A stretch of DNA of 10,723 nt from Pseudomonadota bacterium (GTDB taxonomy: Bacteria; Myxococcota; Myxococcia; Myxococcales; Anaeromyxobacteraceae), in assembly GCA_023419875.1 (NCBI GenBank), contig JAEZXM010000310.1:1-10723 (forward strand), read 5' to 3'. Positions 1-6,845 of this stretch are shown piece after piece. Both the position numbers and the translations under genes were made by a program. Each line of letters opens with the position of its first letter. Positions within the stretch are counted from its first letter, which is position 1. The notes under the pieces were generated by a model. That model searched no databases and was not told the DNA's origin. It was given only the letters and a program-made list of their open reading frames with translations.

Positions 1-257
1 CCCTCGAGGACCGCGACGCGTCGCACCTGCGCGGCGTCGGCGGCGAGGAGCGGCAGCGGCTTCCCCTCGGGCCGGAGCTTCGCGCGTGCGAGCCGGTCGA
101 GGGCCGCCGCGTCGTCGGCGCGGGCGCCGAGCGCGTAGAAGGTCTCGGTCGGATAGGCGACGATCCCCCCGGCGCGGAGGATCGCGGCGACGGCGTCCAC
201 GCGCGACGAGAGCTCGGCCCCGAGGGACTCCGATTCCTGTTCCGGACGCTTGCCCAC
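1..257 (-). CDS. tsaC: Threonylcarbamoyl-AMP synthase, Sua5/YrdC/TsaC family, 3'-truncated by window edge
   Basis: This family makes L-threonylcarbamoyladenylate from threonine, bicarbonate and ATP, the first step of the t6A modification of ANN-decoding tRNAs in the cytoplasm. Eighty-five residues are visible. The YrdC N-terminal signature is clear: an AGGIVAYPTETFYALGA stretch at about residues 29-45, then the basic nucleotide-binding segment ARAKLRPEGKPLPLLAAD at about 58-74. The family usually reads YGLG where this protein has YALG. The C-terminal part lies outside the window, so a short TsaC and a long Sua5 cannot be told apart. I chose the GTG at 257, 10 bases after the lptG stop, with a weak GCGAGG upstream. 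A second in-frame GTG at 200 would give a start closer to the family's usual one (VDAVAAILRAGG). The gene is the last one seen in the purine/Lpt operon. The family call is firm and the start is not. Confidence 0.85.
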   Translation of the reverse strand, partial: MGKRPEQESESLGAELSSRVDAVAAILRAGGIVAYPTETFYALGARADDAAALDRLARAKLRPEGKPLPLLAADAAQVRRVAVLE

Positions 258-267
258 GGCGAGAGAT

Positions 268-1353
268 CTACCTCGCCCTCGACACCGCCAAGGTGCCGAC
301 GAGCAGGAACGCCAGATCCGGGGCCCAGGCAGCGACCGCCGGCGCGACGTGTCCGGAGAGCCCGAGAGCCCAGGTCACGCCCTGCACCGACCACATGAGG
401 AGCGACACGCCGACCGACTCCACGAGCGCGGTCGCGACGTGGCCCTTGCGGCGGATCCGGAGCGCGAGCGCGATGGCGAGCAGCGCCCCCGGCACCCCGG
501 CGAGCGGGTAGGCGAGCCGGTGGTGGCGCTCGAGCTCGAACTCGCTCACCGGAAGGCCGCTCCGGGATCGGACCTCGATCTGCCCGACCAGCGTTGGCCA
601 GCGCATCTGCGAGGGCGCCCCGGGCACGACCGCGAACGCGTCGGGCGACTCGTCGAATCGGTAGATGCGCTCCGCGTACCGCGCCAGCCGCAGCCCGCCA
701 CCCGCCTCGAACACCCGCTCCTCCACCTCCTCGAGCCTCCACTCCCCTTCCGCCGCCGGCCGCATCGCCCGAGCGTCGATCCGGCGCTCGAGCCCGAAGT
801 CGGACGAGAGCACGAGCACGGTCACACCCTCGAACCCGCCCTCCGGGAGCGTTCCTCGCAGGTGGTACACGTGGCGCCCCTCCTGGCCGCGAAACCAGCG
901 CTTCGGGGCCCGCGCCTCCTCGTAGCGACGCCGGTCTCCTCCCTTCTTGAAGCGGAAGGCGCGGATCTCCTCCACCCGCTCGATCGCCTGGACGCCCCAC
1001 GCCTCGTGCACGGCGACGAGCCCCATGCCGAAGAGGAGCACCACCGCCACGATCGGCGCGGTGACGAACCAGGGCCCGAGCCCGGCCGCCCGCAAGGCGG
1101 TGTACTCGCGGGTCTGGCGGAGCCCCGACACCGCGACGCCCGCGCCCAGCAGCATCGCCGCGGGCGCCACCTGCCGGATCACCACCAGCGCCATGTTCCC
1201 GTAGAGCTCGAGCACCGCGGCGAGCGCGCCCTCGCCGGTGTACGACCCCGAGTTGTCCACGTAGTCCACGGCCAGGTAGATGGTCACCACGCCGACCAGC
1301 GCCGCCAGGATCGCCCACGTGGCCCGGGCCGCGATGTGACGCCGGAGGATCAC
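268..1353 (-). CDS. lptG: LPS export ABC transporter permease LptG (YjgP/YjgQ family)
   Basis: LptG is one of the two inner-membrane permeases of the LptB2FG complex, which extracts lipopolysaccharide from the inner membrane and passes it to LptC/LptA for transport to the cell surface. The 361-residue length fits the family. The layout is typical: hydrophobic segments at about 12-32, 58-78 and 97-118, a periplasmic beta-jellyroll-like domain at about 125-270, then segments at about 281-299, 306-327 and 335-357. The region after the second segment (GLRQTREYTALRAAGLGPW, about 77-95) corresponds to the cytoplasmic coupling loop that meets LptB. The GTG start overlaps the lptF stop by four bases (GTGA), and the longer upstream frame is only a shadow of lptF. 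I call it LptG because it is the second permease of the pair and lacks the LptF-style N-terminus. The F/G naming is less certain than the family. Confidence 0.88.
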   Translation of the reverse strand: MILRRHIAARATWAILAALVGVVTIYLAVDYVDNSGSYTGEGALAAVLELYGNMALVVIRQVAPAAMLLGAGVAVSGLRQTREYTALRAAGLGPWFVTAPIVAVVLLFGMGLVAVHEAWGVQAIERVEEIRAFRFKKGGDRRRYEEARAPKRWFRGQEGRHVYHLRGTLPEGGFEGVTVLVLSSDFGLERRIDARAMRPAAEGEWRLEEVEERVFEAGGGLRLARYAERIYRFDESPDAFAVVPGAPSQMRWPTLVGQIEVRSRSGLPVSEFELERHHRLAYPLAGVPGALLAIALALRIRRKGHVATALVESVGVSLLMWSVQGVTWALGLSGHVAPAVAAWAPDLAFLLVGTLAVSRAR

Positions 1354-2468
1354 CTGACCGCCCCCGCGCCCCGCCGCGCGAGCCGCCACAGGAGCAGGAG
1401 CGCCACCCCGCCCACCACCGCGTTCCCGAGCTCGAGGCCGAGCCATGCCGGCGCGACGCCCTTCTGGACGAGCTGCTGGCCCGCGCGGAGCAGGATGTAG
1501 TGGCCCACCATCACGAGGAGCGTCGCGCCCGCCCCGAAGGCCTTGCCGGCCCAGGGCGAGGCGCCCAGCGCGACCCCGAGCAGCGCGAAGACGATCACCA
1601 CCAGGGCGGAGGCGATCTTCCGGTGCAGGTTTCCTTCGATGCGCCACGCCTGCTCCGGCTTGCCGGCCGCGTAGGCGGCGGCGATCGCCGCGCGTGTCTC
1701 GGCGAGCGTCACCTCGCGGGCGTTCCGCCCGAGATCACGCGCCCCGGCGGTCGCGCCGCGGCCCAGGCCGACCCACAGCTCCGCCCGGTCGAAGGTCGCG
1801 AGCGCGTAGTCCTCCGACTGCACCGCCTCGCGGTGAACCTCGCCGTCCGCGAGGACGAGGAGCATGTCCTTCGCCGCCCCCGCCGGCTCGAGCCGGCCCC
1901 GGCCGGCGAGGGCCAGCACCGGCGCGTCGGGGTTCGTGCGATCGTGGATGAGGACGTGCTCCCAGCCGTCCTCCCCCGTCCGCTCGGCATAGAGCGTGTA
2001 GCCCGGGATCTCGTCGTAGAAGGTCCCGGACCGGACCTCGTTCGTCACGTTCCGCTTCACGATGTCGGTCATGAGCCCGCGGACCGCGCGCATCCCCGCC
2101 GGCTCGAGGAAGAGGGCGATCCACAGCCCGAGCGCGGCGGCGGCGATCGAGAGCAGGAGCGGCACGCGCAGGAGGCGCAGGGGGGAGAGACCGGCGGCGG
2201 ACATCGCGATCACCTCGCGGTCCGAGGCGAGGCGCGATACCCCGAGCACGACGCCCAGCAGGAAGGCGACCGGCAGGACGAACCCGACGAAGTACGGGAG
2301 CAGGTAGAGGATCACCGACCCCACGTCCGCGAGGCTCACCCCCGCGCCGAAGAGGATGTGAGCCTGCGCGAGGAGCTGCGTCGCGAGGAGGAGCTGGGTG
2401 AGAAAGAGGAGCCCTGCCGCCAGGGGGACGAGGATCTCGCGCGCGAGGTAGCGATCGAGAAGGGGCAT
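1350..2468 (-). CDS. lptF: LPS export ABC transporter permease LptF (YjgP/YjgQ family)
   Basis: This is the partner permease of LptG in the inner-membrane LPS extraction machine. The 372 residues begin with LLDRYLAREILVPL, a typical LptF opening. Hydrophobic segments lie at about 11-35, 51-78, 100-122, 285-303, 312-330 and 345-362. A soluble, presumably periplasmic domain of about 160 residues (125-280) separates the two membrane halves. The loop ASDREVIAMSAAGLSPLRLL (81-100) matches the conserved family segment that contacts the ATPase LptB. The ATG overlaps the purE stop in a TGATG arrangement, and the gene itself ends inside the GTG start of lptG, so translational coupling on both sides is likely. 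No lptB, lptC or lptA is in the window. Confidence 0.92.
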   Translation of the reverse strand: MPLLDRYLAREILVPLAAGLLFLTQLLLATQLLAQAHILFGAGVSLADVGSVILYLLPYFVGFVLPVAFLLGVVLGVSRLASDREVIAMSAAGLSPLRLLRVPLLLSIAAAALGLWIALFLEPAGMRAVRGLMTDIVKRNVTNEVRSGTFYDEIPGYTLYAERTGEDGWEHVLIHDRTNPDAPVLALAGRGRLEPAGAAKDMLLVLADGEVHREAVQSEDYALATFDRAELWVGLGRGATAGARDLGRNAREVTLAETRAAIAAAYAAGKPEQAWRIEGNLHRKIASALVVIVFALLGVALGASPWAGKAFGAGATLLVMVGHYILLRAGQQLVQKGVAPAWLGLELGNAVVGGVALLLLWRLARRGAGAVR

Positions 2469-2977
2469 CACCCGCGCGACAGCTTCTCCTGGAGCGCCGC
2501 GTCCTTGGCCTCGACCTCGGCCTTCATCTTCTCGCGCTGGGCGCGCACCCGCTCGGCCACCTCCGGGCGGGCGCGGGCGACGATCCGCGCCGCCAGGAGC
2601 CCGGCGTTGCGCGCCCCGGCCTTGCCGATGGCGAGTGTGCCCACCGGCACGCCGGCGGGCATCTGGGCGGTGGAGAGGAGCGCGTCGAGGCCCTTGAGGT
2701 CGCTCGCGGCGAGCGGGACCCCGAGCACCGGCAGCTCGGTCTCGGCGGCGCAGACGCCGGCGAGGTGTGCGGCCGCCCCGGCGCCGGCGATGATCACCTG
2801 GATCCCGCGCCCCGCGGCCTCGCGGGCGAGCGCGCCGGTGCGGGCCGGCGTCCGGTGCGCCGAGGAGACGTGGACCTCGCTCGGGATGCCCATGTCGTCG
2901 AGGGCCTTCCTCGCCTCCGACATGACCTCCCAGTCCGAGTCCGAGCCCATGAGGATGAGTACGAGTGGAGTCGTCAT
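2468..2977 (-). CDS. purE: 5-(carboxyamino)imidazole ribonucleotide mutase PurE, class I
   Basis: Class I PurE converts N5-carboxyaminoimidazole ribonucleotide to 4-carboxyaminoimidazole ribonucleotide in de novo purine synthesis, in the cytoplasm. The 169 residues show the family motifs in order: MGSDSDW at 10-16, SAHRTP at 39-44 with the catalytic-region histidine 41, AGAGAAAHLAGV at 64-75, PVLGVPL at 83-89, MPAGVPVGTLAIG at 106-118, and AGARNAGLLAA at 120-130. SAHRTP marks class I (bacterial mutase). Class II direct carboxylases carry SAHKGT. A class I enzyme needs PurK to make its substrate, and no purK is visible here. The third motif has alanines at two positions that are glycine and proline in E. 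coli PurE (GGAAHLPG). The C-terminus (about 140-169) is a charged helix. The ATG overlaps the purD stop by four bases (ATGA), and the stop overlaps the lptF start. Confidence 0.95.
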   Translation of the reverse strand: MTTPLVLILMGSDSDWEVMSEARKALDDMGIPSEVHVSSAHRTPARTGALAREAAGRGIQVIIAGAGAAAHLAGVCAAETELPVLGVPLAASDLKGLDALLSTAQMPAGVPVGTLAIGKAGARNAGLLAARIVARARPEVAERVRAQREKMKAEVEAKDAALQEKLSRG

Positions 2978-4236
2978 GGCCGCTTTCCGATGTCCTTTCG
3001 GTACTGCATGCCGCGGAACGAGATCCGCCCCACGGCGTCGTAGGCGCGCGCGGCGGCGTCGTCCAGGCCTTCACCGAGCGCGCAGACCGCCAGCACTCGC
3101 CCGCCCGCCGTCACGATCCGGCCGTCGGCGGAACGGGCCGTGCCGGCGTGGAAGACCTGCACGCCCTCCTCGAACGGACCGTCGAGCCCGGAGATGGCGT
3201 CGCCCTTCCTCGGCTCGCCGGGATAACCCTCGGCGGCGACGACCACGCCGACGGCCGCACGCCGGTCGAACGCGAGCGTCACGCCGGAGAGGTCGCCCTT
3301 CGCCGCCGCCACGAGCGCGGGGACGAGGTCGCTCGAGAGACGGAGGAGCGTGGGCTGGGTCTCGGGATCGCCGAACCGGGCATTGAACTCCACCACCCGC
3401 GGGCCGGTCCGCGTGAGCATGAGCCCCGCGTACAGGGCGCCCCGGAACGGATGCCCGCGGCGCGCCAGCTCGCGGAGCACGGGGATGACCACCTCGCGCT
3501 CCACCTGCGCCTCGATCGCCGGCGTGACGTTCGGCGTCGGCGAGAAGGCGCCCATGCCGCCGGTGTTGGGCCCGCGGTCGCCGTCGAAGATCCGCTTGTG
3601 GTCCTGTGCGGCGGCGAGCATCCGGACGCGCTCGCCGTCCACGAGGCAGATGCAGCTCGCCTCCGGACCCTCCATCCGCTCCTCGAGCACCACCCGCGCG
3701 CCCGCCTCGCCGTGCACCCGCTCGACGAGCGCGGCCCGGAGCGCACGCTCGGCCTCGGCGAGCTCGCCGCAGACCGTCACGCCCTTGCCCGCAGCGAGGC
3801 CGTCGGCCTTCACCACCACCCGGCCGTCCCAGCGACGCGCCCAGGCGAGCGCCGGCGCCACCTCCGTGAAGACCGCGTGGTCCGCGGTGGGGACCCGGGC
3901 CGCCGCCATGACCTCCTTGGCGAACGCCTTCGAGCCCTCGATCCGCGCGGCGGCCGCGACGGGGCCGAAGGCCAGGACGCCCGCTCCGGCGAGCCGATCG
4001 ACGAGCCCCAGGCAGAGCGGCGCCTCCGGACCGACCACGACGAGGTCGATGCCGTTCTCCTTCGCCCAGCGGGTCACGCCCTCCACGTCGTCGGCGCGGA
4101 GCGGGACCGGCGTCGCGTCCGCCGCCATCCCGGGGTTGCCGGGGGCGACGAAGAGGGCCCGGACGAGCGCGCTCCGGGCGATCTTCCAGACCAGGGCGTG
4201 CTCACGGCCACCGCTACCGACGACGAGCACTCTCAT
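2974..4236 (-). CDS. purD: Phosphoribosylamine-glycine ligase (GAR synthetase) PurD
   Basis: PurD joins glycine to 5-phosphoribosylamine with ATP, the second step of de novo purine synthesis. The 420 residues match the normal single-function bacterial length. Visible signatures are the N-terminal MRVLVVGSGGREHAL (1-15) and APGNPG (31-36), the ATP-grasp lysine region VVKADGLAAGKGV (141-153), QDHKRIFDGDRGPNTGGMGA (211-230), the metal and nucleotide-binding EFNARFGDPETQ (283-294), and a C-terminal domain ending RGMQYRKDIG. The ATG at 4236 has an AAGGA nine bases upstream. It is overlapped by the stop of a possible 11-codon upstream reading frame (4233-4268). The gene ends within the purE start (ATGA). 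Its family is beyond doubt. Confidence 0.97.
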   Translation of the reverse strand: MRVLVVGSGGREHALVWKIARSALVRALFVAPGNPGMAADATPVPLRADDVEGVTRWAKENGIDLVVVGPEAPLCLGLVDRLAGAGVLAFGPVAAAARIEGSKAFAKEVMAAARVPTADHAVFTEVAPALAWARRWDGRVVVKADGLAAGKGVTVCGELAEAERALRAALVERVHGEAGARVVLEERMEGPEASCICLVDGERVRMLAAAQDHKRIFDGDRGPNTGGMGAFSPTPNVTPAIEAQVEREVVIPVLRELARRGHPFRGALYAGLMLTRTGPRVVEFNARFGDPETQPTLLRLSSDLVPALVAAAKGDLSGVTLAFDRRAAVGVVVAAEGYPGEPRKGDAISGLDGPFEEGVQVFHAGTARSADGRIVTAGGRVLAVCALGEGLDDAAARAYDAVGRISFRGMQYRKDIGKRP

Positions 4237-4268
4237 AGATGGGCGTCCTTCGGCCTCGCGGCAGTCAT
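4233..4268 (-). other. Possible 11-codon upstream reading frame coupled to purD
   Basis: An ATG at 4268 opens a frame encoding MTAARPKDAHL. It stops at a TGA that shares four bases with the purD start (ATGA), the same junction type as purD/purE. An AGG lies directly before the ATG, too close for a normal ribosome site, so initiation here is doubtful. It could be a coupled leader peptide or a chance frame. No attenuator-like hairpin or run of a regulatory codon is visible. Confidence 0.2.
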
Positions 4269-4311
4269 CCTAGCGCTGGCAGCCCTGGCGGCCGCCGCGC
4301 CGAGGACAGCC

Positions 4312-4569
4312 TCATAACACGATCCAGCCGGCCGCGACGGCGACGGCGGCGAGGACGGCCAGGGCCGCGACGATGGCCGCGGTGATCCCCGCCCCGAGGA
4401 GGAGGCGTCGCCGGCCCCTCGCCGGAGCCGCGGGGGTGGCCCTGGCCGGGATCGCCGGGACCACCGCAGCCAGCGCGTTCGCGCACGCAGGACAGAGGGG
4501 CGCCGCGCCCGGGCGCGAGTCCTCGGCCTGGAAGACCGCGAAGCAACGGATGCAGGCGGCGGCGGGCAC
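4312..4569 (-). CDS. Small zinc-ribbon protein with one C-terminal membrane helix
   Basis: I do not recognise the family. The 85-residue product has two CxxC knuckles, Cys6/Cys9 and Cys26/Cys29, spaced as in a small zinc ribbon. A Pro/Ala/Arg-rich linker follows (about 38-54) with a basic RGRRR patch, then a hydrophobic helix at about 56-83 that ends the protein. By the positive-inside rule the zinc ribbon should face the cytoplasm. The start is a GTG at 4569 with no convincing Shine-Dalgarno sequence. The gene sits 36 bases after purH and 75 bases before purD in the same direction, so it should be co-transcribed with purine genes. Its role there is unknown. That the frame is real rests on the paired CxxC motifs, the clean membrane helix and the tight fit between two certain genes. 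Confidence 0.65.
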   Translation of the reverse strand: MPAAACIRCFAVFQAEDSRPGAAPLCPACANALAAVVPAIPARATPAAPARGRRRLLLGAGITAAIVAALAVLAAVAVAAGWIVL

Positions 4570-4605
4570 GGGGGGAGCGTAGCACGACGCCCAGAGCCGG
4601 ACCTC

Positions 4606-6180
4606 TCAGTGCCGGAAGTGCCGCATCCCCGTCGCGACCATCGCGATCCCGGCCGCGTCCGCCGCGGCGACGCTCTCCGCGTCGCGGACCGAGCCGCCGG
4701 GCTGGATGATCGCCGTCGCGCCCGCCGCGATGATCGCGTCCACGCCGTCCTTGAACGGGAAGAACGCGTCCGACCCCACGGCCGAGCCCTTCACCGGGAG
4801 CTGCGCCTTGAGGACCGCGATCCGCACCGCCTCGACGCGGCTCGTCTGGCCCCCGCCGACCGCCACGGTCCGCAGGTCCTTCGCGAACACGATCGCGTTC
4901 GACTTCACGTGCTTCACGCACTTCCAGGCGAAGAGGAGGTCCATCCACTCCTGCTCCGTCGGGGCGCGCTTCGTCATCACCGTGCAGTCCTCGCGGCGGA
5001 CCGCTCCCAAGTCGCGGTCCATGACCAGGAGGCCGCCCGGGATCGACCGCAGCTCGCGCGCCTCGTCGGGCCGGCGCGACCAGCCCGACCGCGGGCCGGC
5101 GAGCCGCGCGGCCTCGAGCACGCGCAGCCCCTTCTTCGCCCCGAGCGCGGCCCGCCCGGCCTCGTCGTAGCCGGGGGCGATGACGCACTCGAGGAAGAGG
5201 TCGGTGAGCTCCTTCGCCGCTGCAGCGTCGACCGGCCGGTTCAGGGCGACGATGCCGCCGAACGCGGAGACCGGATCGCACGCCCGCGCCCGGGCGAACG
5301 CCTCGGCCGGCGTCGGCGCGAGCGCCACGCCACAGGGCGTTGCGTGCTTCACCACCACGCACGCGGTCTCGTCGAACTCCTTCACTGCCGCGAGCGCGGC
5401 CTCGAGGTCGGCGAGGTTGTTGTACGAGAGCTCCTTGCCCTGGAGGACCTTCGCCCAGGCGACGGTCGGCTCCTCCGGCTCGCGGCCGGCGCGGTAGAAG
5501 GCTCCCGCCTGGTGCGGGTTCTCGCCGTAGCGGAGGTCCTGGACCTTCTCGTAGACGGCGGCGAGCGTGCCCGGAAAGCGCGCGGGCGCGGCGTCCGGCT
5601 CGGCACGCGCGGTGAGGTACTCGGAGATCGCCGCGTCGTAGGCGGCCGTATGGGCGAAGGCCTTCTTCATGAGGTGGAACCGGGTAGCCGCCGAGAGCGC
5701 GCCGGAGAGCTCGACCTCGGACGCCACCCGGTCGTAGTCGACGGGGTCGACCACGATGCCCACGTGCGCGGAGTTCTTCGCCGCGCTGCGGACCATGGTC
5801 GGTCCGCCGATGTCGATCTCCTCGACGCACTCGTCGAAGGACTTCCCCGCCGCGACCGCCTGTCGGAACGGATAGAGGTTCACCACCACGAGGTCGATGG
5901 GCGGGATGTCCCGGGCCTTCACGTCCGCCTCGTCGCCGGCGAGGCCGCGGCGGTAGAGGATGCCGCCGTGGACGCGCGGGTGGAGCGTCTTGACGCGGCC
6001 GCCCAGGATCTCGGGCGCCGCGGTGTAGTCGCCGACCCCGATGACGGGGACCCCCGCCCCGGCGAGGGCGCGCTGGGTGCCGCCGGTGGAGAGGAGCTCG
6101 ATCCCGCGGGCGGCGAGCCGGCGGGCGAACGGAACGAGGCCGGTCTTGTCGGAGACCGAGACGAGGGCACGGCGGATCAT
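4606..6180 (-). CDS. purH: Bifunctional AICAR formyltransferase / IMP cyclohydrolase PurH
   Basis: PurH carries out the last two steps to IMP: formylation of AICAR with 10-formyltetrahydrofolate, then ring closure. The 524 residues are the normal length. The N-terminal MGS-like cyclohydrolase domain shows LVSVSDKTGL (6-15), LLSTGGT (29-35), GGRVKTLHPRVHGGIL (60-75) and IDIGGPTMVRSAAKN (122-136). The formyltransferase part shows LRYGENPHQ (216-224), GKELSYNN (248-255), and the catalytic Lys-His pair at 278-279 in VVKHATPCGVA. It then shows KSNAIV (426-431), QTSRVEAVRIA (445-455), SDAFFPFKDG (470-479) and the C-terminal GMRHFRH. I placed the start at 6180 because it opens the family's usual MIRRALVSVSDK and has GGGAGGTG five bases upstream. 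A frame 18 codons longer begins inside the promoter region. This is the first gene of the left operon. Confidence 0.97.
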   Translation of the reverse strand: MIRRALVSVSDKTGLVPFARRLAARGIELLSTGGTQRALAGAGVPVIGVGDYTAAPEILGGRVKTLHPRVHGGILYRRGLAGDEADVKARDIPPIDLVVVNLYPFRQAVAAGKSFDECVEEIDIGGPTMVRSAAKNSAHVGIVVDPVDYDRVASEVELSGALSAATRFHLMKKAFAHTAAYDAAISEYLTARAEPDAAPARFPGTLAAVYEKVQDLRYGENPHQAGAFYRAGREPEEPTVAWAKVLQGKELSYNNLADLEAALAAVKEFDETACVVVKHATPCGVALAPTPAEAFARARACDPVSAFGGIVALNRPVDAAAAKELTDLFLECVIAPGYDEAGRAALGAKKGLRVLEAARLAGPRSGWSRRPDEARELRSIPGGLLVMDRDLGAVRREDCTVMTKRAPTEQEWMDLLFAWKCVKHVKSNAIVFAKDLRTVAVGGGQTSRVEAVRIAVLKAQLPVKGSAVGSDAFFPFKDGVDAIIAAGATAIIQPGGSVRDAESVAAADAAGIAMVATGMRHFRH

Positions 6181-6185
6181 CTGGG

Positions 6186-6193
6186 CACCTCCC
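6186..6193 (-). promoter_or_regulatory. Ribosome binding site of purH
   Basis: On the minus strand this reads GGGAGGTG, five bases before the ATG at 6180. It is the strongest Shine-Dalgarno match in the window, and it decides for this ATG over an in-frame start 54 bases further upstream. Confidence 0.8.
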
Positions 6194-6205
6194 GCAGAGG
6201 GCCGC

Positions 6206-6234
6206 CTTGTACCGGAGCGGGGGAGGCCTTGCAA
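6206..6234 (-). promoter_or_regulatory. Candidate sigma-70-type promoter for the purH operon
   Basis: On the minus strand TTGCAA (6229-6234) and TACAAG (6206-6211) are separated by exactly 17 bases. Each matches the E. coli consensus at four of six positions. They fall in the 72-base gap between the sigma-like gene and purH. The predicted start near 6199 would leave a leader of about 19 bases, room for the ribosome site but not for a riboswitch. I see no purine-repressor operator. The spacing and position support the call, but high-GC myxobacterial promoters are often poor matches and the hit could be chance. Confidence 0.45.
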
Positions 6235-6252
6235 CGCAGGCGAGCGGAGCGG

Positions 6253-6786
6253 TTATTCGCCCTCGCCGAGAGGCCCCGTCCGCGGCTCGTCCTCGGTCAT
6301 CGCGCGCAGCTTGAGGAGCCCGCGCGTCTCCACCTGGCGGATGCGCTCCCGGGTGAGGTTCATGATCGACCCCACCTCCTCGAGCGTGATGCCGCCGCGG
6401 TCGGCGACGTCGAGCGCGCAGGTCTCGGAGAGCTCCCAGACCTCCTTGTCCGGGAAGTTGAGCTTGATCGACCCGGTGGACGGATTCACGTCCAGGTAGA
6501 GGTGGTGCTTGCAGGAGATGAACATGCACGGCCGAGGGCCGCTGGCGCAGTCGGCGCGCGAGCGCGGCCGCTTCGCCTCGATCTCCCGGATGACCTCCTC
6601 CAGCTCGCGGTCGATCACTCCGAAGGCCCGCTGTCGCCGCAGCTCCCGCGCGATCTCCTTGCGCGACATGGTCCGGGAGCGCCGCCGTCCGCGCTTCCCG
6701 TCCTCGCCCGGCTCCGCGCCCTGCTCGCCCGGGGTCAGGTCCACCTCGTCCTGCGCCGGCTCCGCCGCCTCGTTGAACTCGTTCAT
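6253..6786 (-). CDS. Sigma-region-4-like helix-turn-helix protein with a four-cysteine domain
   Basis: This is probably a DNA-binding regulator. The 177 residues have an acidic, disordered-looking N-terminus (1-30), a basic patch KRGRRRSR (31-38) and a helical charged segment (about 42-72). A cysteine-bearing domain follows (80-125) with Cys80, Cys87, Cys92 and Cys123 plus His94-His95. The HTH at about 132-162 (ITLEEVGSIMNLTRERIRQV, then RGLLKLRA) closely resembles the -35-reading region 4 of sigma-70 factors. Sigma region 2 is absent, so it is not a complete sigma factor. The four cysteines could hold zinc or an iron-sulfur cluster, but neither can be decided from sequence. I recall similar deltaproteobacterial proteins described only as sigma-factor-like HTH proteins. 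The ATG at 6786 has GGAGGG five bases upstream. It follows the MerR-type gene by 86 bases in the same direction and precedes the purH promoter. Confidence 0.8.
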   Translation of the reverse strand: MNEFNEAAEPAQDEVDLTPGEQGAEPGEDGKRGRRRSRTMSRKEIARELRRQRAFGVIDRELEEVIREIEAKRPRSRADCASGPRPCMFISCKHHLYLDVNPSTGSIKLNFPDKEVWELSETCALDVADRGGITLEEVGSIMNLTRERIRQVETRGLLKLRAMTEDEPRTGPLGEGE

Positions 6787-6791
6787 CCCAG

Positions 6792-6797
6792 CCCTCC
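6792..6797 (-). promoter_or_regulatory. Ribosome binding site of the sigma-like gene
   Basis: On the minus strand this reads GGAGGG, five bases before the ATG at 6786. It fixes that start and lies 11 bases downstream of a GC hairpin (6809-6829). Confidence 0.7.
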
Positions 6798-6808
6798 ACC
6801 CTTCCCAC

Positions 6809-6829
6809 GCGGCGCCGCCCGGGCGCCGC
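6809..6829. repeat. Perfect 8-bp GC inverted repeat (hairpin) upstream of the sigma-like gene
   Basis: GCGGCGCC at 6809-6816 and GGCGCCGC at 6822-6829 pair perfectly around a five-base loop. It sits 11 bases upstream of the GGAGGG ribosome site of the sigma-like gene. It shares the core GGCGCC-N5-GGCGCC with a second hairpin at 6846-6866. There is no T-run, so it is not a standard intrinsic terminator. It may be an RNA hairpin or a protein-binding dyad. Confidence 0.6.
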
Positions 6830-6845
6830 TCGCCGCCGCCGTCCA

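Noticed and set aside
2468..2977. Class II PurE (direct AIR carboxylase)
   Set aside because: The motif is SAHRTP as in class I mutases, not SAHKGT.
4269..4311. GGCGGCCGCC palindrome between the zinc-ribbon gene and purD as a terminator
   Set aside because: It has no loop or T-run, it lies inside an operon, and such words are expected at this base composition.
1500..4317. Overlapping long plus-strand frames opposite lptF, purE and purD
   Set aside because: Low-complexity Arg/Pro/Ser-rich translations with no domain. The minus-strand genes explain the sequence fully.
6181..6252. Purine riboswitch or PurR operator upstream of purH
   Set aside because: The predicted leader is about 19 bases, too short for an aptamer, and no matching dyad is present.
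6253..6786. Complete alternative sigma factor
   Set aside because: Only the region-4-like HTH is present. There is no region 2 for -10 recognition and melting, and the protein is only 177 residues.
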